DNA of 64,000 nucleotides, from contig BDTX01000011.1 of NCBI GenBank assembly GCA_002897615.1, positions 124,001-188,000 of the forward strand, written 5' to 3'. Each line of letters begins with the position of its first letter. The first letter of the stretch is position 1. The DNA comes from a bacterium BMS3Bbin14 (GTDB lineage Bacteria > Desulfobacterota > Desulfobulbia > Desulfobulbales > Desulfobulbaceae). Position numbers and translations under genes: made by a program. The notes beneath the pieces are model-generated. The model ran no database searches, was not told the DNA's origin, and was given only the letters and a program-made list of their open reading frames with translations. This document shows positions 8,276-17,313 of the stretch, piece after piece.

Positions 8276-8582
8276 GGCCCCTCCTCGGGTCGGTTTGCCG
8301 GGTTGCGGCGAATAAGCGGTGACGGGGACGTTCCGTTTTTCAGCCGTTAGTAGTCAATAACTATAGACTTTTTTTATTGGACTGGCTACATCTGAATATT
8401 AGTACGTTTCGGTTTGCCGTTACGGCTCCAGGGTCCGCGTAAAAATAAGTTCGGAGAATTGGTGCCCGGATGCGACAATGTTACGTTTTTTGGTATGGGC
8501 TGAGTATATCCCGAGGTTGTCGCCCTTGGTGAACCGGTACGTTTTTTGAGCAGATCCTGAGAAAAGACAGCAACGATACCCC
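8276..8582. other. Intergenic region with degenerate element B end
   Basis: No gene is evident. At about 8508-8551 the sequence GAGGTTGTCGCCCTTGGTGA, followed by ACCGGTACGTTTTTT, resembles the end of element B copies near 721-751 and 51003-51030. The rest is unexplained and contains the promoter region of the minus-strand small gene at 8072-8275. Confidence 0.4.
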
Positions 8583-9002
8583 ATGTTTCCAACCGTTTAT
8601 ATTCAGCACCGGCTCTATCTGCACCAGTTCGAGTTTTTAAAAGAGCCTGATTTCAATGAGGTGGTGCCGCTCGATTACAATTACCAGAACATGATCATCG
8701 TTACCTCCGGCCGGCTGTCTTTCGCGGGCCGGGAGGTTGTCTTTCAGACCAGCGGCTGTGGCTGCGGCCCGCAGCCGGCCATCAAGGGGGCGCTGCTGGT
8801 GGCGGAGGTCCCCTGGCCGCTCTCCAATTTCCGGCGGCAGCTGGCGGGAATGGCCAATGCCAAGGATGTGGCCCTGGCCGACCAGAACATTATTCCCGCC
8901 GTCTTCAGGATCAAGAAGGTGGTATCTGCCGAGGAACGGGACCTGGTGCGCGACGCCCTGCACCAGCATTTAGGCGCCGGTCTGATCATCGACTTTTTCT
9001 GA
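8583..9002 (+). CDS. Hypothetical protein with SGCGCGP motif
   Basis: This 139-residue protein has no signal peptide or membrane helix. It contains QTSGCGCGPQPAIKG near residue 58 and an amphipathic C-terminal half ending LGAGLIIDFF. I cannot assign a family. Base composition at third positions is GC-rich like neighbouring real genes, which supports coding. No clear Shine-Dalgarno is visible before the ATG, so the start is uncertain. The cytochrome gene follows after 80 bp on the same strand. Confidence 0.5.
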   Translation: MFPTVYIQHRLYLHQFEFLKEPDFNEVVPLDYNYQNMIIVTSGRLSFAGREVVFQTSGCGCGPQPAIKGALLVAEVPWPLSNFRRQLAGMANAKDVALADQNIIPAVFRIKKVVSAEERDLVRDALHQHLGAGLIIDFF

Positions 9003-9082
9003 CCCCGGACCGCCTTCGTTCCTGGCCGCGCCGGTGGTTTCTTATCATCAACGTCCACTTAATTCCGGGAAAGGAGGGACCC

Positions 9083-10945
9083 ATGCAACACCCAAGGAGG
9101 AACCGGCAGACCGTTGTTATCGCTATTTTTTTTCTGTTGCTCGGCAGCGGATTCATTGTCGGCCTTCCCGGCGGACCGGCCTTGTCAGCCGCCCTGGCGT
9201 CCCCGGGCAAAAGGCTGAAGCCGGAGACGAACCGGCCGGCAGCGGCCGCTGTAGAAACCCTCGATCCGCGGCAGCTTTATGTCCGGCCGGTGCCGCCGAT
9301 ACTCTGGCGTGGCGGCCTGTCGCTCAGCAGTTTCGTCACCCGCAATTTCGTCGGCTCCGGTCGTTGCGCCAACTGCCATACCCTGCTAACCGACCGGGAC
9401 GGCAATGACATGTCCATCAGCAACCATTGGCGCTCGACGATGATGGCCAATGCCGCCAGGGACCCCTTCTGGCAGGCCAAGGTCAGCTCGGAAGTGGCCA
9501 GGAACCCGGCCCTGCGCAAGGTCATCGAGGGAAAATGCGTCATCTGCCACATGCCGGCCGCCTGGACCCAGGCCCATGCCGACGGCGAGCAGAGCGCCCT
9601 GTTCGGACCCGGTTTTCTGAACGGCAACAACCCCCTGCACGATGCGGCCATGGACGGTGTGACCTGTAGTTTCTGTCACCAGATCCAGGACAAGGGGCTG
9701 GGGACCGAGGCCAGCTTCAGCGGCAAATTCAAGGTGGATACGGCGGCCGTCTCACCGGGGCGGGCGATCTTCGGCCCGTATCGCGATCCGGTGACCAGAA
9801 CCATGCGCGCCGCCGGGGGATTCACCCCCGCCTATGGGCCGCAGACCAACGATTCCGCCCTCTGCGCCACCTGCCATACCCTTTACACGCCGTACCTGGA
9901 CGGCAAGGGACAGGTAGCCGGAACCTTTCCGGAACAGACCCCCTACCTGGAGTGGCGGCACAGTAGCTTCGGCCGGGACTCGGCCAAGCGGCATGACATC
10001 GGCGAAGCGGATCAGCACGGTGTACTCTGCCAGGAATGTCACATGCCCCACTCCCGGGAGGGCGGGGTGATAATCTCCAGGTGGGCGCCGCCGGAGATCA
10101 AGGCCAGGGACCATTTTTCCCGCCACTTTTTCGTCGGCGGCAATGTCCTGATGCTGGAGGTGCTGGAAGACAACAATGTCCTGCTCGGCCTGACCACCCC
10201 CAATGCCAAACTGGAGGACACCAGGCTGCGAACCCTCCACCAGCTGCAGACCGAGAGTGCCCGGCTCTCCCTGGTCGACAGCCGCCGCAGCGGCAACACC
10301 TTGTCGGCCACCGTCAAGGTGGAGAATCTCGTCGGCCATAAATTTCCCTCCGGTTTCCCGACCCGCCGTCTGTGGTTGCACTTCCGGGTTACCGACAACA
10401 GCGGCGGCGTGGTTTTCGAGTCCGGCCGGCCGTTGGCGAACGGCGCCATTGCCGGCAACGACAACTATGCCGATCCCGCCACCTTTGAGCCGCATTACGA
10501 CCGCATCACCCGGGCCGACCAGGTGCAGATCTACGAGACGATCATGGCCGATACCGACGGCCGGGTGACCTACACCCTGCTGCGGGCCGCCGGGTTTGTG
10601 AAGGACAACCGTCTCCTGCCCGCCGGGTTTGACAAGACGACGGCCCCGGAGGATATCGCTGTCCAGGGCCGCGCCCGGCAGGACGATAACTTTCGCGGCG
10701 GCTCCGACCAGGTGACCTACGAGGTCGATCTCGGCCACCGGCCGGGACCGTTCACCGTTACCGCCGAATTGCTGTATGATTCCATTTCCCCGGCCTTTGC
10801 CGCCGACCTGAACCGGGACGCGGGATTGCCGCTGGTAAGGCGGTTCTCGAAAATGCTCAACCGGGCCAACCGGTTGCCGGTGGCGGTGGCCGCCATCCGC
10901 TGGACGGTGCCGATCGACGGGCGGCGGGCGGCTTCGGTTTTATAG
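9083..10945 (+). CDS. Multihaem c-type cytochrome, five CXXCH sites
   Basis: The 620-residue protein has an N-terminal hydrophobic export segment and five haem attachment sites: CANCH (about residue 95), CVICH (152), CSFCH (194), CATCH (261) and CQECH (316). The spacing resembles cytochrome c554-like multihaem folds. The C-terminal 250 residues contain no haem motifs and look like a beta-rich domain. It would be a periplasmic electron carrier or reductase; the partner is unknown. AAGGAGG lies about 15-20 nt before the ATG, and a second GGAGG is just inside. A sigma70-type promoter for the next genes follows its stop. Confidence 0.85.
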   Translation: MQHPRRNRQTVVIAIFFLLLGSGFIVGLPGGPALSAALASPGKRLKPETNRPAAAAVETLDPRQLYVRPVPPILWRGGLSLSSFVTRNFVGSGRCANCHTLLTDRDGNDMSISNHWRSTMMANAARDPFWQAKVSSEVARNPALRKVIEGKCVICHMPAAWTQAHADGEQSALFGPGFLNGNNPLHDAAMDGVTCSFCHQIQDKGLGTEASFSGKFKVDTAAVSPGRAIFGPYRDPVTRTMRAAGGFTPAYGPQTNDSALCATCHTLYTPYLDGKGQVAGTFPEQTPYLEWRHSSFGRDSAKRHDIGEADQHGVLCQECHMPHSREGGVIISRWAPPEIKARDHFSRHFFVGGNVLMLEVLEDNNVLLGLTTPNAKLEDTRLRTLHQLQTESARLSLVDSRRSGNTLSATVKVENLVGHKFPSGFPTRRLWLHFRVTDNSGGVVFESGRPLANGAIAGNDNYADPATFEPHYDRITRADQVQIYETIMADTDGRVTYTLLRAAGFVKDNRLLPAGFDKTTAPEDIAVQGRARQDDNFRGGSDQVTYEVDLGHRPGPFTVTAELLYDSISPAFAADLNRDAGLPLVRRFSKMLNRANRLPVAVAAIRWTVPIDGRRAASVL

Positions 10946-10961
10946 CGCGCCGCCGCCTTTC

Positions 10962-10990
10962 TTGACAAGCCGGGGGATCATATTTATTAT
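10962..10990 (+). promoter_or_regulatory. Sigma70-type promoter
   Basis: TTGACA at 10962-10967 and TATTAT at 10985-10990 are separated by 17 bp. It lies between the cytochrome stop and the small gene plus metallo-hydrolase that follow on the same strand. Confidence 0.65.
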
Positions 10991-11113
10991 ATGTGCATAT
11001 GCTCCTTTCCGGCGTCTCTTCCCCAGTGCCCGGGCAGGCCGGAAAGGCGCCTAGGCAGGGAAAACGTTATGGAAGAGTTGATTGATTATCGCGGCGACTG
11101 TTGAAAGGCTTTT

Positions 11114-11284
11114 ATGGACGTAAGGTTACGTCTCGGCGATAGCCCGGCCGGCAAGCGGCTGCGCTTTATTTGCGACCGCGGCCAGGCCGACCGGGTCGAA
11201 CGGGTTGTGATCTACGCCGAAGGCAAGGTGCTGGCCAGAGAGGACAGGGCCGGCGGTACCGTCTTTATGGTCGAGAAAACCTGA
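11114..11284 (+). CDS. Small hypothetical protein, 56 residues
   Basis: The frame reads MDVRLRLGDSPAGKRLRFIC and ends TVFMVEKT. It has alternating charged and hydrophobic residues, no signal and no known motif. It sits between a sigma70-type promoter and the metallo-hydrolase gene, 32 bp before the latter's start, so they are probably cotranscribed. A possible 11-codon leader (MEELIDYRGDC, 11069-11104) ends 9 bp before its start. No strong ribosome-binding site is visible. Confidence 0.45.
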   Translation: MDVRLRLGDSPAGKRLRFICDRGQADRVERVVIYAEGKVLAREDRAGGTVFMVEKT

Positions 11285-11316
11285 ACGCCACCGCGCAACA
11301 GACCAAGGAGGTTGCG

Positions 11317-12060
11317 ATGAGCGTCTATAAAATTCATCCCATCGTGGTGGGTACCAAGATTTTTGACAAGGGCATGATGACCTATCAGCACGGTTACGGC
11401 CAGCCCTATACCATTCCCATTTACAGCTGGTACCTTGAAGGCGGCGACCGCAAGGTGCTGGTTGATACCGGTGAGCTGAAACCGATCCAGTCCGAGAACC
11501 GGGAAGAGGCCATTGGCGGCAAGATCCATACCTTCGAAGAGGGTCTGGACAGATGGGGCCTGAAGCCCGAGAATATCGATGTGGTCATCCACACCCATCT
11601 GCACTCCGATCACTGTGAAAATGATTACAAGTGCACCAATGCGCAGATCCATGTCCACGAAAAGGAGCTGGAGACGATCCATGCCCCGCATCCCCTTGAT
11701 TTCCGTTATGTGGAGGATTTCATCTTCGACGTGGAGGGCAACGGCCAGATCCGGAAGGTGACCGGTGACACGGAGATCCTGCCGGGCATCTCGGTTGTGC
11801 ATACCCCGGCGCACACCCCGGGCGGGATGAGCGTGCTCATCGACACGCCCGAGGGCCGGGCGGTGATCACCGGTTTCTGCATCATTCTTGAAAATCTTTA
11901 TCCGCCCAGGGAAATCAGGGCCATGGAGATGGAGGTCATCCCGCCGGGCACCCACGTCAATGCCTACGAGGCGTACGACATCCTGCTGAAGACCAAGAAG
12001 CTGGCCAAGATCGTTCTCCCCCTGCACGAACCGAAGTTCGCAGCCATGGAGACGATCTAG
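11317..12060 (+). CDS. Metallo-beta-lactamase-fold hydrolase (AHL lactonase-like)
   Basis: The 247-residue protein carries the metal-binding signature HTHLHSDHCEN at about residues 92-102, later a histidine in HTPAHTPGG and a C-terminal LHEP. This is the layout of the N-acyl-homoserine-lactonase-like branch of the superfamily. In this superfamily the second aspartate is usually within a GD motif; here the corresponding place reads TGFCI, so metal ligation may differ. The start is fixed by an AAGGAGG 6 nt before the ATG at 11317. The physiological substrate is unknown; lactonase activity is only one possibility. Confidence 0.78.
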   Translation: MSVYKIHPIVVGTKIFDKGMMTYQHGYGQPYTIPIYSWYLEGGDRKVLVDTGELKPIQSENREEAIGGKIHTFEEGLDRWGLKPENIDVVIHTHLHSDHCENDYKCTNAQIHVHEKELETIHAPHPLDFRYVEDFIFDVEGNGQIRKVTGDTEILPGISVVHTPAHTPGGMSVLIDTPEGRAVITGFCIILENLYPPREIRAMEMEVIPPGTHVNAYEAYDILLKTKKLAKIVLPLHEPKFAAMETI

Positions 12061-12120
12061 GGGGCCGGGCTTGCATTGTTCGCGAGTCCTGACCCGGTCT
12101 CCGGTGGACGTTTCCCCGGC

Positions 12121-12924
12121 TTATTTTTTGGCCGGTTTCGCCTTGGTATTTTTGTCCTTGTCCGGGCCGAAGAGGTGCCAGTCCGGCAGGGACAGATCGG
12201 GCAGCCATCGGGATAATCCCATCTTGGGGGGATTGCCTGCTTCAATGCGGGCCAGCAGGGTCCGGGCCTTGGGGGTAATGGAGGAGTTGGGGTAGGTGGC
12301 CAGCAAGTACTTGAGCCGGTGGGCGGCCTCCTTGTTCTGGTTCGTTCTGACGTAGAAGATGGCCACAAAGTATTCATGGTTGGCCAGGAATTCCCGGGCG
12401 GCCTTGATCCTGGCCTTGGCCTCTTCGGTGTATGGTGAGTCGGGGTAGGCCCGCAACAGCCGGGAAAAGGATTGAATGGCGTTCCTGGCGCCGCTGGTGT
12501 CGCGGTCGATCCGGTCGATCCGGTTAAAATCGCACATCCCGATCTGGAACATGACGTAGGGGATCGCCTCGTTGGTCGGATGACGGTTTTCAAACTCCTG
12601 ATAGAGCGTCTTGGCCTCGAGAAATTCATCCTGGTAGTAATGGCAGTCAGCCGCCTTGAGTTCCGCCAGCATGGCCTGCGGGCTGAAGGGGTAGCGGTCC
12701 AGGATCTCCTGAAAGCTCTTGAGGGCGGTATAGTATTTTCCCACGTTGAAGTCGTCCATGGCCTCGATGGCCAGGCTGGCGGCGGATTTCTGGATGGTGG
12801 TGTTGCCGGAGCCAAACAGATTCTTCATTGTTGCACAGCCGGCGAGAGAAAGAATCAGGACCAGCATGAGGGAAAAAAGGACCGGGCGGTAACCTTTAGT
12901 GTCTTGATCGAATATGTGTAACAT
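12121..12924 (-). CDS. bamD: Outer membrane assembly lipoprotein BamD
   Basis: The protein has a lipoprotein signal ending LSLAGC (lipid-modified Cys30), followed by TPR-type helical repeats from about residue 50 to 235 with AMDDFNVGKYYTALKSFQEIL and YPDSPYTEEAKARI. This is the BamD/ComL plan: an outer-membrane lipoprotein on the periplasmic face that works with BamA in folding beta-barrel proteins, such as the two porins in this window. Length (267) is normal. The lysine-rich tail KDKNTKAKPAKK is extra. It is convergent with the metallo-hydrolase gene, 60 bp apart. Confidence 0.9.
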   Translation of the reverse strand: MLHIFDQDTKGYRPVLFSLMLVLILSLAGCATMKNLFGSGNTTIQKSAASLAIEAMDDFNVGKYYTALKSFQEILDRYPFSPQAMLAELKAADCHYYQDEFLEAKTLYQEFENRHPTNEAIPYVMFQIGMCDFNRIDRIDRDTSGARNAIQSFSRLLRAYPDSPYTEEAKARIKAAREFLANHEYFVAIFYVRTNQNKEAAHRLKYLLATYPNSSITPKARTLLARIEAGNPPKMGLSRWLPDLSLPDWHLFGPDKDKNTKAKPAKK

Positions 12925-13025
12925 GAGCTTGCTCCTGCATCAGATGACTGCTAATGGGGTGTAATCAACTTCACATTTTCGTATTCCTGCCTGCTCCGGC
13001 GGCCGGGCGGAGATGGTACTCGCGG

Positions 13026-13997
13026 TTATGTCAGGCCTGCCAGATAATGTTCTGCCGACAACGCGGCAGTTGCACCGTCTCCGGCCGCATTAACGATCTG
13101 CCGCGAGTTTTTACTGCGGATATCACCTGCCGCATACACCCCGGGTAAACTGGTCTGCATTTCAGTATTGGTGACAATAAAGCCGTAGGCGTCTGTTTTG
13201 AGGGTGTCCGGCGGCAAAAATCCACTGTTCGGGACGATACCGATGAAAATGAAAATGCCGCTGACCGCAAGGGTGGAGCTGCCGCCATCACCATGAGTTA
13301 ACTGCAGGCGGGAGACACCGTTGTCGTCTCCTTCGATGGCAGTGACCCGGGCGTTGAATATAAATTTGATTTTGTCGCTGGCAAAGGCTTTTTCCTGGAT
13401 GATCCTGGTTGCCCGCAGTTCGTCGCGACGATGGATAACGGTGACTTTGCTGGCGAATTTGGTGAGAAAGAGTGCTTCCTGGATGGCGGTGTCGCCGCCG
13501 CCCACCACCGCAATTTCCTGGTTCCGGTAAAACGGCCCGTCACAGGTGGCGCAGTAGGAGACCCCCTTGCCGGTCAGTTCCTTCTCGCCCGGAACCTTGA
13601 GTTTGCCGGGGCTGCCGCCGGTGCAGAGAATAATGGCCCGGGTGGTGAGGTGTTCACCGTTTTCGAGGTACACGGTTTTGATCACGCCCCGGAGATCCAG
13701 GGCGGTTACATTGGCAAACCGCGTTTCCAGCTGGAAACGGGCGGCGTGGGCCACCATTTTTTCAACCAGATCAAAACCGGACACCCCGTCAACAAAGCCC
13801 GGGTAGTTTTCCACCCGGTCCGTGAGCAGGACCTGGCCGCCTGCCGCCCCCTTCTCAAGAAGAACGGCCTTGAGTCTGCCCCGCGCCCCGTACAGGCCGG
13901 CGGTCAAGCCGGCCGGTCCGCCGCCGACAATGATAAGCTGGAAATCCGCCTCGTTCATAGCCGCAACGACTGCTGTCCGTCCGGAAGCGGTCTCCAT
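13026..13997 (-). CDS. trxB: Thioredoxin reductase
   Basis: This FAD/NADPH oxidoreductase keeps thioredoxin reduced. The FAD-binding GGGPAGLTAGLY is near residue 26, the redox-active CATC is at about 149-152 and the NADPH-binding GGGDTAIQEA follows. The C-terminal FAD motif is YAAGDIRSK. The ATG at 13997 has GGAG 9 nt upstream. An internal ATG 39 bp later (MNEADFQLIIVGGG) would also give a normal start. trxA lies upstream on the same strand, about 300 bp away. Confidence 0.92.
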   Translation of the reverse strand: METASGRTAVVAAMNEADFQLIIVGGGPAGLTAGLYGARGRLKAVLLEKGAAGGQVLLTDRVENYPGFVDGVSGFDLVEKMVAHAARFQLETRFANVTALDLRGVIKTVYLENGEHLTTRAIILCTGGSPGKLKVPGEKELTGKGVSYCATCDGPFYRNQEIAVVGGGDTAIQEALFLTKFASKVTVIHRRDELRATRIIQEKAFASDKIKFIFNARVTAIEGDDNGVSRLQLTHGDGGSSTLAVSGIFIFIGIVPNSGFLPPDTLKTDAYGFIVTNTEMQTSLPGVYAAGDIRSKNSRQIVNAAGDGATAALSAEHYLAGLT

Positions 13998-14295
13998 GCC
14001 CGAGCTCCAGGGGTCTCGCGAGATCGCTTAGCTCGTTTGCTCAACAAATAATCCTCGGGTCATGTCAAGTGACAAATAACGCAAGATTGCGAAGTAATTT
14101 GCTGTTCCGGGGTACGACGGCAGGCGCATACCAACGCTATGTAACTGAAGCCGTAACACCGCCGGAACCCCAAAGGACGAGCAAGATGCGGCAGTAGGCG
14201 CTTGCCGGGATTCTCCTTTCCGGCCGGACCCGAACCGTATTTCTTGGTGAAACCGCCAGGATATGGCACATGGCAAGAGGCGGAACCTGTTCTGG
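13998..14295. other. trxA-trxB intergenic region, nothing recognised
   Basis: No gene or known repeat is evident in these 298 bp between the trxA stop and the trxB start. The region probably holds the trxB promoter. Confidence 0.4.
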
Positions 14296-14625
14296 TCAGA
14301 CAGCTTTTGCAATCATTCCGGTGAGCTGGGTCTTGCCGACAGCGCCGGTGATCTGCTCAACAACCTCACCGTTTTTGAACAGGATCAGGGTTGGAATGGC
14401 GCGGATGCCATATTTTCCCGGAGTGGCCGGATTGTCATCAACATTCATTTTGGCAATCTGCAACTTGCCGTCATATTCGTTGGCCAGGTCGTCAATCATC
14501 GGGCCAATGGCCTTGCAGGGGCCGCACCAGGGCGCCCAGAAATCCACCAGACAGGGCAGGTCGTTCTGGAGTACCTTACTATTGAACTCGCCGTCAGACA
14601 CATGTATGAGCTTATCGCTTGCCAT
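14296..14625 (-). CDS. trxA: Thioredoxin
   Basis: The 109-residue protein has the active site WCGPC at residues 33-37, the cis-proline IPT and the usual FKNGEVVEQITGAV ending. It is a cytoplasmic disulfide reductant, recycled by the thioredoxin reductase encoded downstream on the same strand. AAGGAGA precedes the ATG. Confidence 0.95.
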   Translation of the reverse strand: MASDKLIHVSDGEFNSKVLQNDLPCLVDFWAPWCGPCKAIGPMIDDLANEYDGKLQIAKMNVDDNPATPGKYGIRAIPTLILFKNGEVVEQITGAVGKTQLTGMIAKAV

Positions 14626-14875
14626 CGTCAGTTTCTCCTTATGAATCTATCTCTGCTGAATGTTGTAGTTTTTCCCTGATATTTTTATCGATGATAAACA
14701 GATTACAAAAATTTTACTATAAAATACCTCTTAATCTACCTTGCGGGCCGTGAGGTGACAAGAAAAAATTTTTGCCGGCGGGCGGCCCCAAGGTATTGTT
14801 TTTTGTTATTTTGTTGATTTTACAGGTCAATCAAACAAGTGACTTTCCTGGCAGCCGTCGAGCGGGAGAAATATT

Positions 14876-15094
14876 CCTGAATCCGTGACGGCTTGAGGCA
14901 ATATTCCATGCAACCTGTGGAATTTGTTGCATTATTGACAAATAAATGCATTTTGTATTCTTCACCGCGCCGCCCTGCGGGGCGCCCGATAACGGCGCAT
15001 CTGCTGCGTTGACAACTCGTTGATATCACACCAGGATAATCAACATCGTTGCCGCCTTGCATCTGCACCATTCTCGAACGCTCACGGATCCAGG
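14876..15094 (-). repeat. Element A, full 219-bp copy with ATATT target duplication
   Basis: This complete copy is in reverse orientation: CCTGAATCCGTGA at 14876 and TCACGGATCCAGG ending at 15094. It is flanked by ATATT on both sides (14871-14875 and 15095-15099). It lies between divergent trxA and hemL. Confidence 0.95.
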
Positions 15095-15154
15095 ATATTT
15101 TTTTCGTTTTGACAGATGAAAAACGGCCATGCTATATTCAACCGGACTATTATT

Positions 15155-15204
15155 GTAACCGTTCACCAGGGGCAATAAACTACCCTCAACTCGTAACTGT
15201 AACC
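15155..15204. repeat. Element B partial copy upstream of hemL
   Basis: GTAACCGTTCACC, then GGGCAATAAACTACCCTC and CTCGTAACTGTAACC, matches the linker portion of element B, but the palindromic arms are missing. It ends 32 bp before the hemL start codon and so lies in the leader or promoter region. Confidence 0.75.
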
Positions 15205-15236
15205 TATTATCCAATTCCTGAAACGAGGTATATTCA

Positions 15237-16529
15237 ATGAAGACAGATTTGTCCGCGGCACTTTTTGCCCAAGCAAAGGCGGTTATCCCCGGCGGCGTCG
15301 ACAGCCCGGTTCGGGCCTGTAAGGCGGTGGGCTGCGACCCGCTTTTCCTGAAAAAGGCCAAGGGCGCCGTGGTTGTCGATGTCGACGGCAACGAATTTGT
15401 TGATTTTGTCTGCTCCTGGGGCCCCATGATCCTGGGCCATGCTCATCCTGCCGTGGTGGAGGCGATTCGCAAAACCGCGCTGGACGGCACCAGCTTCGGC
15501 GCGCCGACCCCGCTGGAGGTGGAACTGGCCCGGCTGGTCTGCGACTCCGTTCCGTCGTTGGACAAGGTCCGGTTCGTCAACTCCGGCACCGAGGCGACCA
15601 TGAGCGCCATTCGCCTGGCCCGGGGCTATACCGGCCGCGACGTGGTGGTCAAATTTGACGGCTGCTATCACGGTCATGCGGATTCGTTCCTGGTCAAGGC
15701 GGGTTCCGGCGTGATCACTCTCGGCATTCCGGGGAGTCCCGGCGTTCCCGAGGATATCGTCAGGAATACGCTTTCCATTCCCTACAACGATGAAGAGGTA
15801 TTGGAGACTACCCTGCGCGATAAGGCGCAGGATATCGCCTGCGTGATTGTCGAACCGGTGGCCGGCAACATGGGGGTCATCGTGCCGGAGCTTTCCTTTT
15901 TGCGGAAACTGCGCGACCTGACCCGTGAGCTGTCCATTGTCCTGATTTTTGATGAGGTGATCACGGGATTCCGCCTGGCGCTCGGCGGTGCCCAGGAACG
16001 ATTCGGCATCCTCCCGGACCTGACCTGTCTGGGTAAAATCATCGGCGGCGGCCTGCCGGTCGGCGCCTATGGCGGCAAAAAGGAGATCATGGACATGGTT
16101 GCTCCCGACGGCCCGGTTTACCAGGCCGGCACCCTGTCCGGTAATCCGCTGGCCATGGCCGCGGGTCTGGCCATGCTCAACGAGCTGCGGAAACCGGGTT
16201 TTTACGAGGCGCTTGAAGAAAAGAGCAGTTGGTTCGCCGCCGGGCTGGAGCAGATTGCCGGCAACTCCTCCGTGCCCGTCGTGCTCAACCGGATCGGTTC
16301 ACTGATGACCTGCTTTTTTACCGAGTCGCCGGTGACCGATTACCGGTCGGCCATGCTGGCGGACACGGACCGCTATGCCCGGCACTATCGCCAGATGCTC
16401 GCCGGTGGAATTTATCTGGCGCCCTCCCAGTTCGAGGCTGCTTTTATTTCAGCCGCACATGACCGGTCTCACTTGGAAAAAGCCTTGAACCTGACTGAAT
16501 CGTCATTCAAAAAAATGGCGAAATCATAA
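15237..16529 (+). CDS. hemL: Glutamate-1-semialdehyde 2,1-aminomutase
   Basis: This PLP enzyme converts glutamate-1-semialdehyde to 5-aminolevulinate in the C5 route of tetrapyrrole synthesis, needed here for the many c-type haems. It is 430 residues, the family norm. The PLP lysine is in LGKIIGGGLPVGAYGG at about 266. NSGTEATMSAIRLARGYTGR and DEVITGFR are also present. The start MKTDLSAALFAQAKAVIPGG is canonical, with GAGG upstream. Confidence 0.95.
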   Translation: MKTDLSAALFAQAKAVIPGGVDSPVRACKAVGCDPLFLKKAKGAVVVDVDGNEFVDFVCSWGPMILGHAHPAVVEAIRKTALDGTSFGAPTPLEVELARLVCDSVPSLDKVRFVNSGTEATMSAIRLARGYTGRDVVVKFDGCYHGHADSFLVKAGSGVITLGIPGSPGVPEDIVRNTLSIPYNDEEVLETTLRDKAQDIACVIVEPVAGNMGVIVPELSFLRKLRDLTRELSIVLIFDEVITGFRLALGGAQERFGILPDLTCLGKIIGGGLPVGAYGGKKEIMDMVAPDGPVYQAGTLSGNPLAMAAGLAMLNELRKPGFYEALEEKSSWFAAGLEQIAGNSSVPVVLNRIGSLMTCFFTESPVTDYRSAMLADTDRYARHYRQMLAGGIYLAPSQFEAAFISAAHDRSHLEKALNLTESSFKKMAKS

Positions 16530-16607
16530 AAAAATCATTGCGATTGCATGATGGTCATGCTAACCGTAAACTGATTATTTACTTAGAATGGATGTGGGAT
16601 GTGATGA

Positions 16608-16850
16608 ATGTCTGAGTCAAGCAGGGAGATGTTCAAGCTGCTGTCGGTGTACAGTCACATCGGCATGACGGTTGTTTTCTCCATATTTATCGGCATGGGG
16701 ATTGGCTGGTACCTTGACAACAAGGTGTTTGGCGGCCCGGTATTTGACGTCAAGACGTCGCCCTATTTGACTTTTATTTTTTTAGGATTTGGGATTGCCG
16801 CCGGTTTCAGAAGTTTGTGGAGGATTAAAAAAAGTCTTGATAATGAATAA
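16608..16850 (+). CDS. atpZ: AtpZ/AtpI-family ATP synthase accessory protein
   Basis: This 80-residue protein has two transmembrane helices separated by a short loop (IGWYLDNKVFGG) and a basic end, as in AtpZ. AtpZ-type proteins are thought to help cation supply or assembly of the Fo rotor. Its 3' end overlaps the next gene by 8 bp, so the two are translationally coupled at the head of an Fo operon. Confidence 0.82.
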   Translation: MSESSREMFKLLSVYSHIGMTVVFSIFIGMGIGWYLDNKVFGGPVFDVKTSPYLTFIFLGFGIAAGFRSLWRIKKSLDNE

Positions 16851-17310
16851 ACTTGTCGACCTGAAAAATACCGATGCGGCGCAGGAGGCGGCGGGAGTTA
16901 TACTCCTCCGGTACGTGCAGCATTTTAACTGGTTGCTGCTGGCGGTTCTGACCGCGGGCAGCTGGTCTTTTTCTTCCTGGCTGGTGGCGCAAAGTGTGTT
17001 GTTCGGCGGATTACTGGCCAATGGCAGTTTTTTCCTGTTGCGTCGTGACATTCAACACCTCATCACCAATGTGAGCGAGCAGGGTCAGGCCGGAAACCCG
17101 GTAACCAAGCAGGAGAAAATAAAGTTTTTTCTCAAGTTCTACGGACGGTTGATCGCGCTGGTCGCCGTCTTGTTTCTGCTGTTTACCTGTTTTACAATTA
17201 ATACGGTCGGCCTGCTCATCGGTTTGTCCACGGTGATGCTCAGTGTGATAATCGTCGTTTTGAGTAAGGGCAGGATGTTATATTCAGTACAGGGTCTTAA
17301 GGGAGCGTAG
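16843..17310 (+). CDS. atpI: ATP synthase subunit I
   Basis: The 155-residue protein starting MNKLVDLKNTDAAQE has four hydrophobic helices (about residues 28-45, 50-70, 98-118 and 122-140). That fits the AtpI family of c-ring assembly helpers. The ATG at 16843 overlaps the end of atpZ and is preferred over in-frame upstream codons inside atpZ. atpB follows 3 bp after its stop. Confidence 0.8.
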   Translation: MNKLVDLKNTDAAQEAAGVILLRYVQHFNWLLLAVLTAGSWSFSSWLVAQSVLFGGLLANGSFFLLRRDIQHLITNVSEQGQAGNPVTKQEKIKFFLKFYGRLIALVAVLFLLFTCFTINTVGLLIGLSTVMLSVIIVVLSKGRMLYSVQGLKGA

Positions 17311-17313
17311 ACA

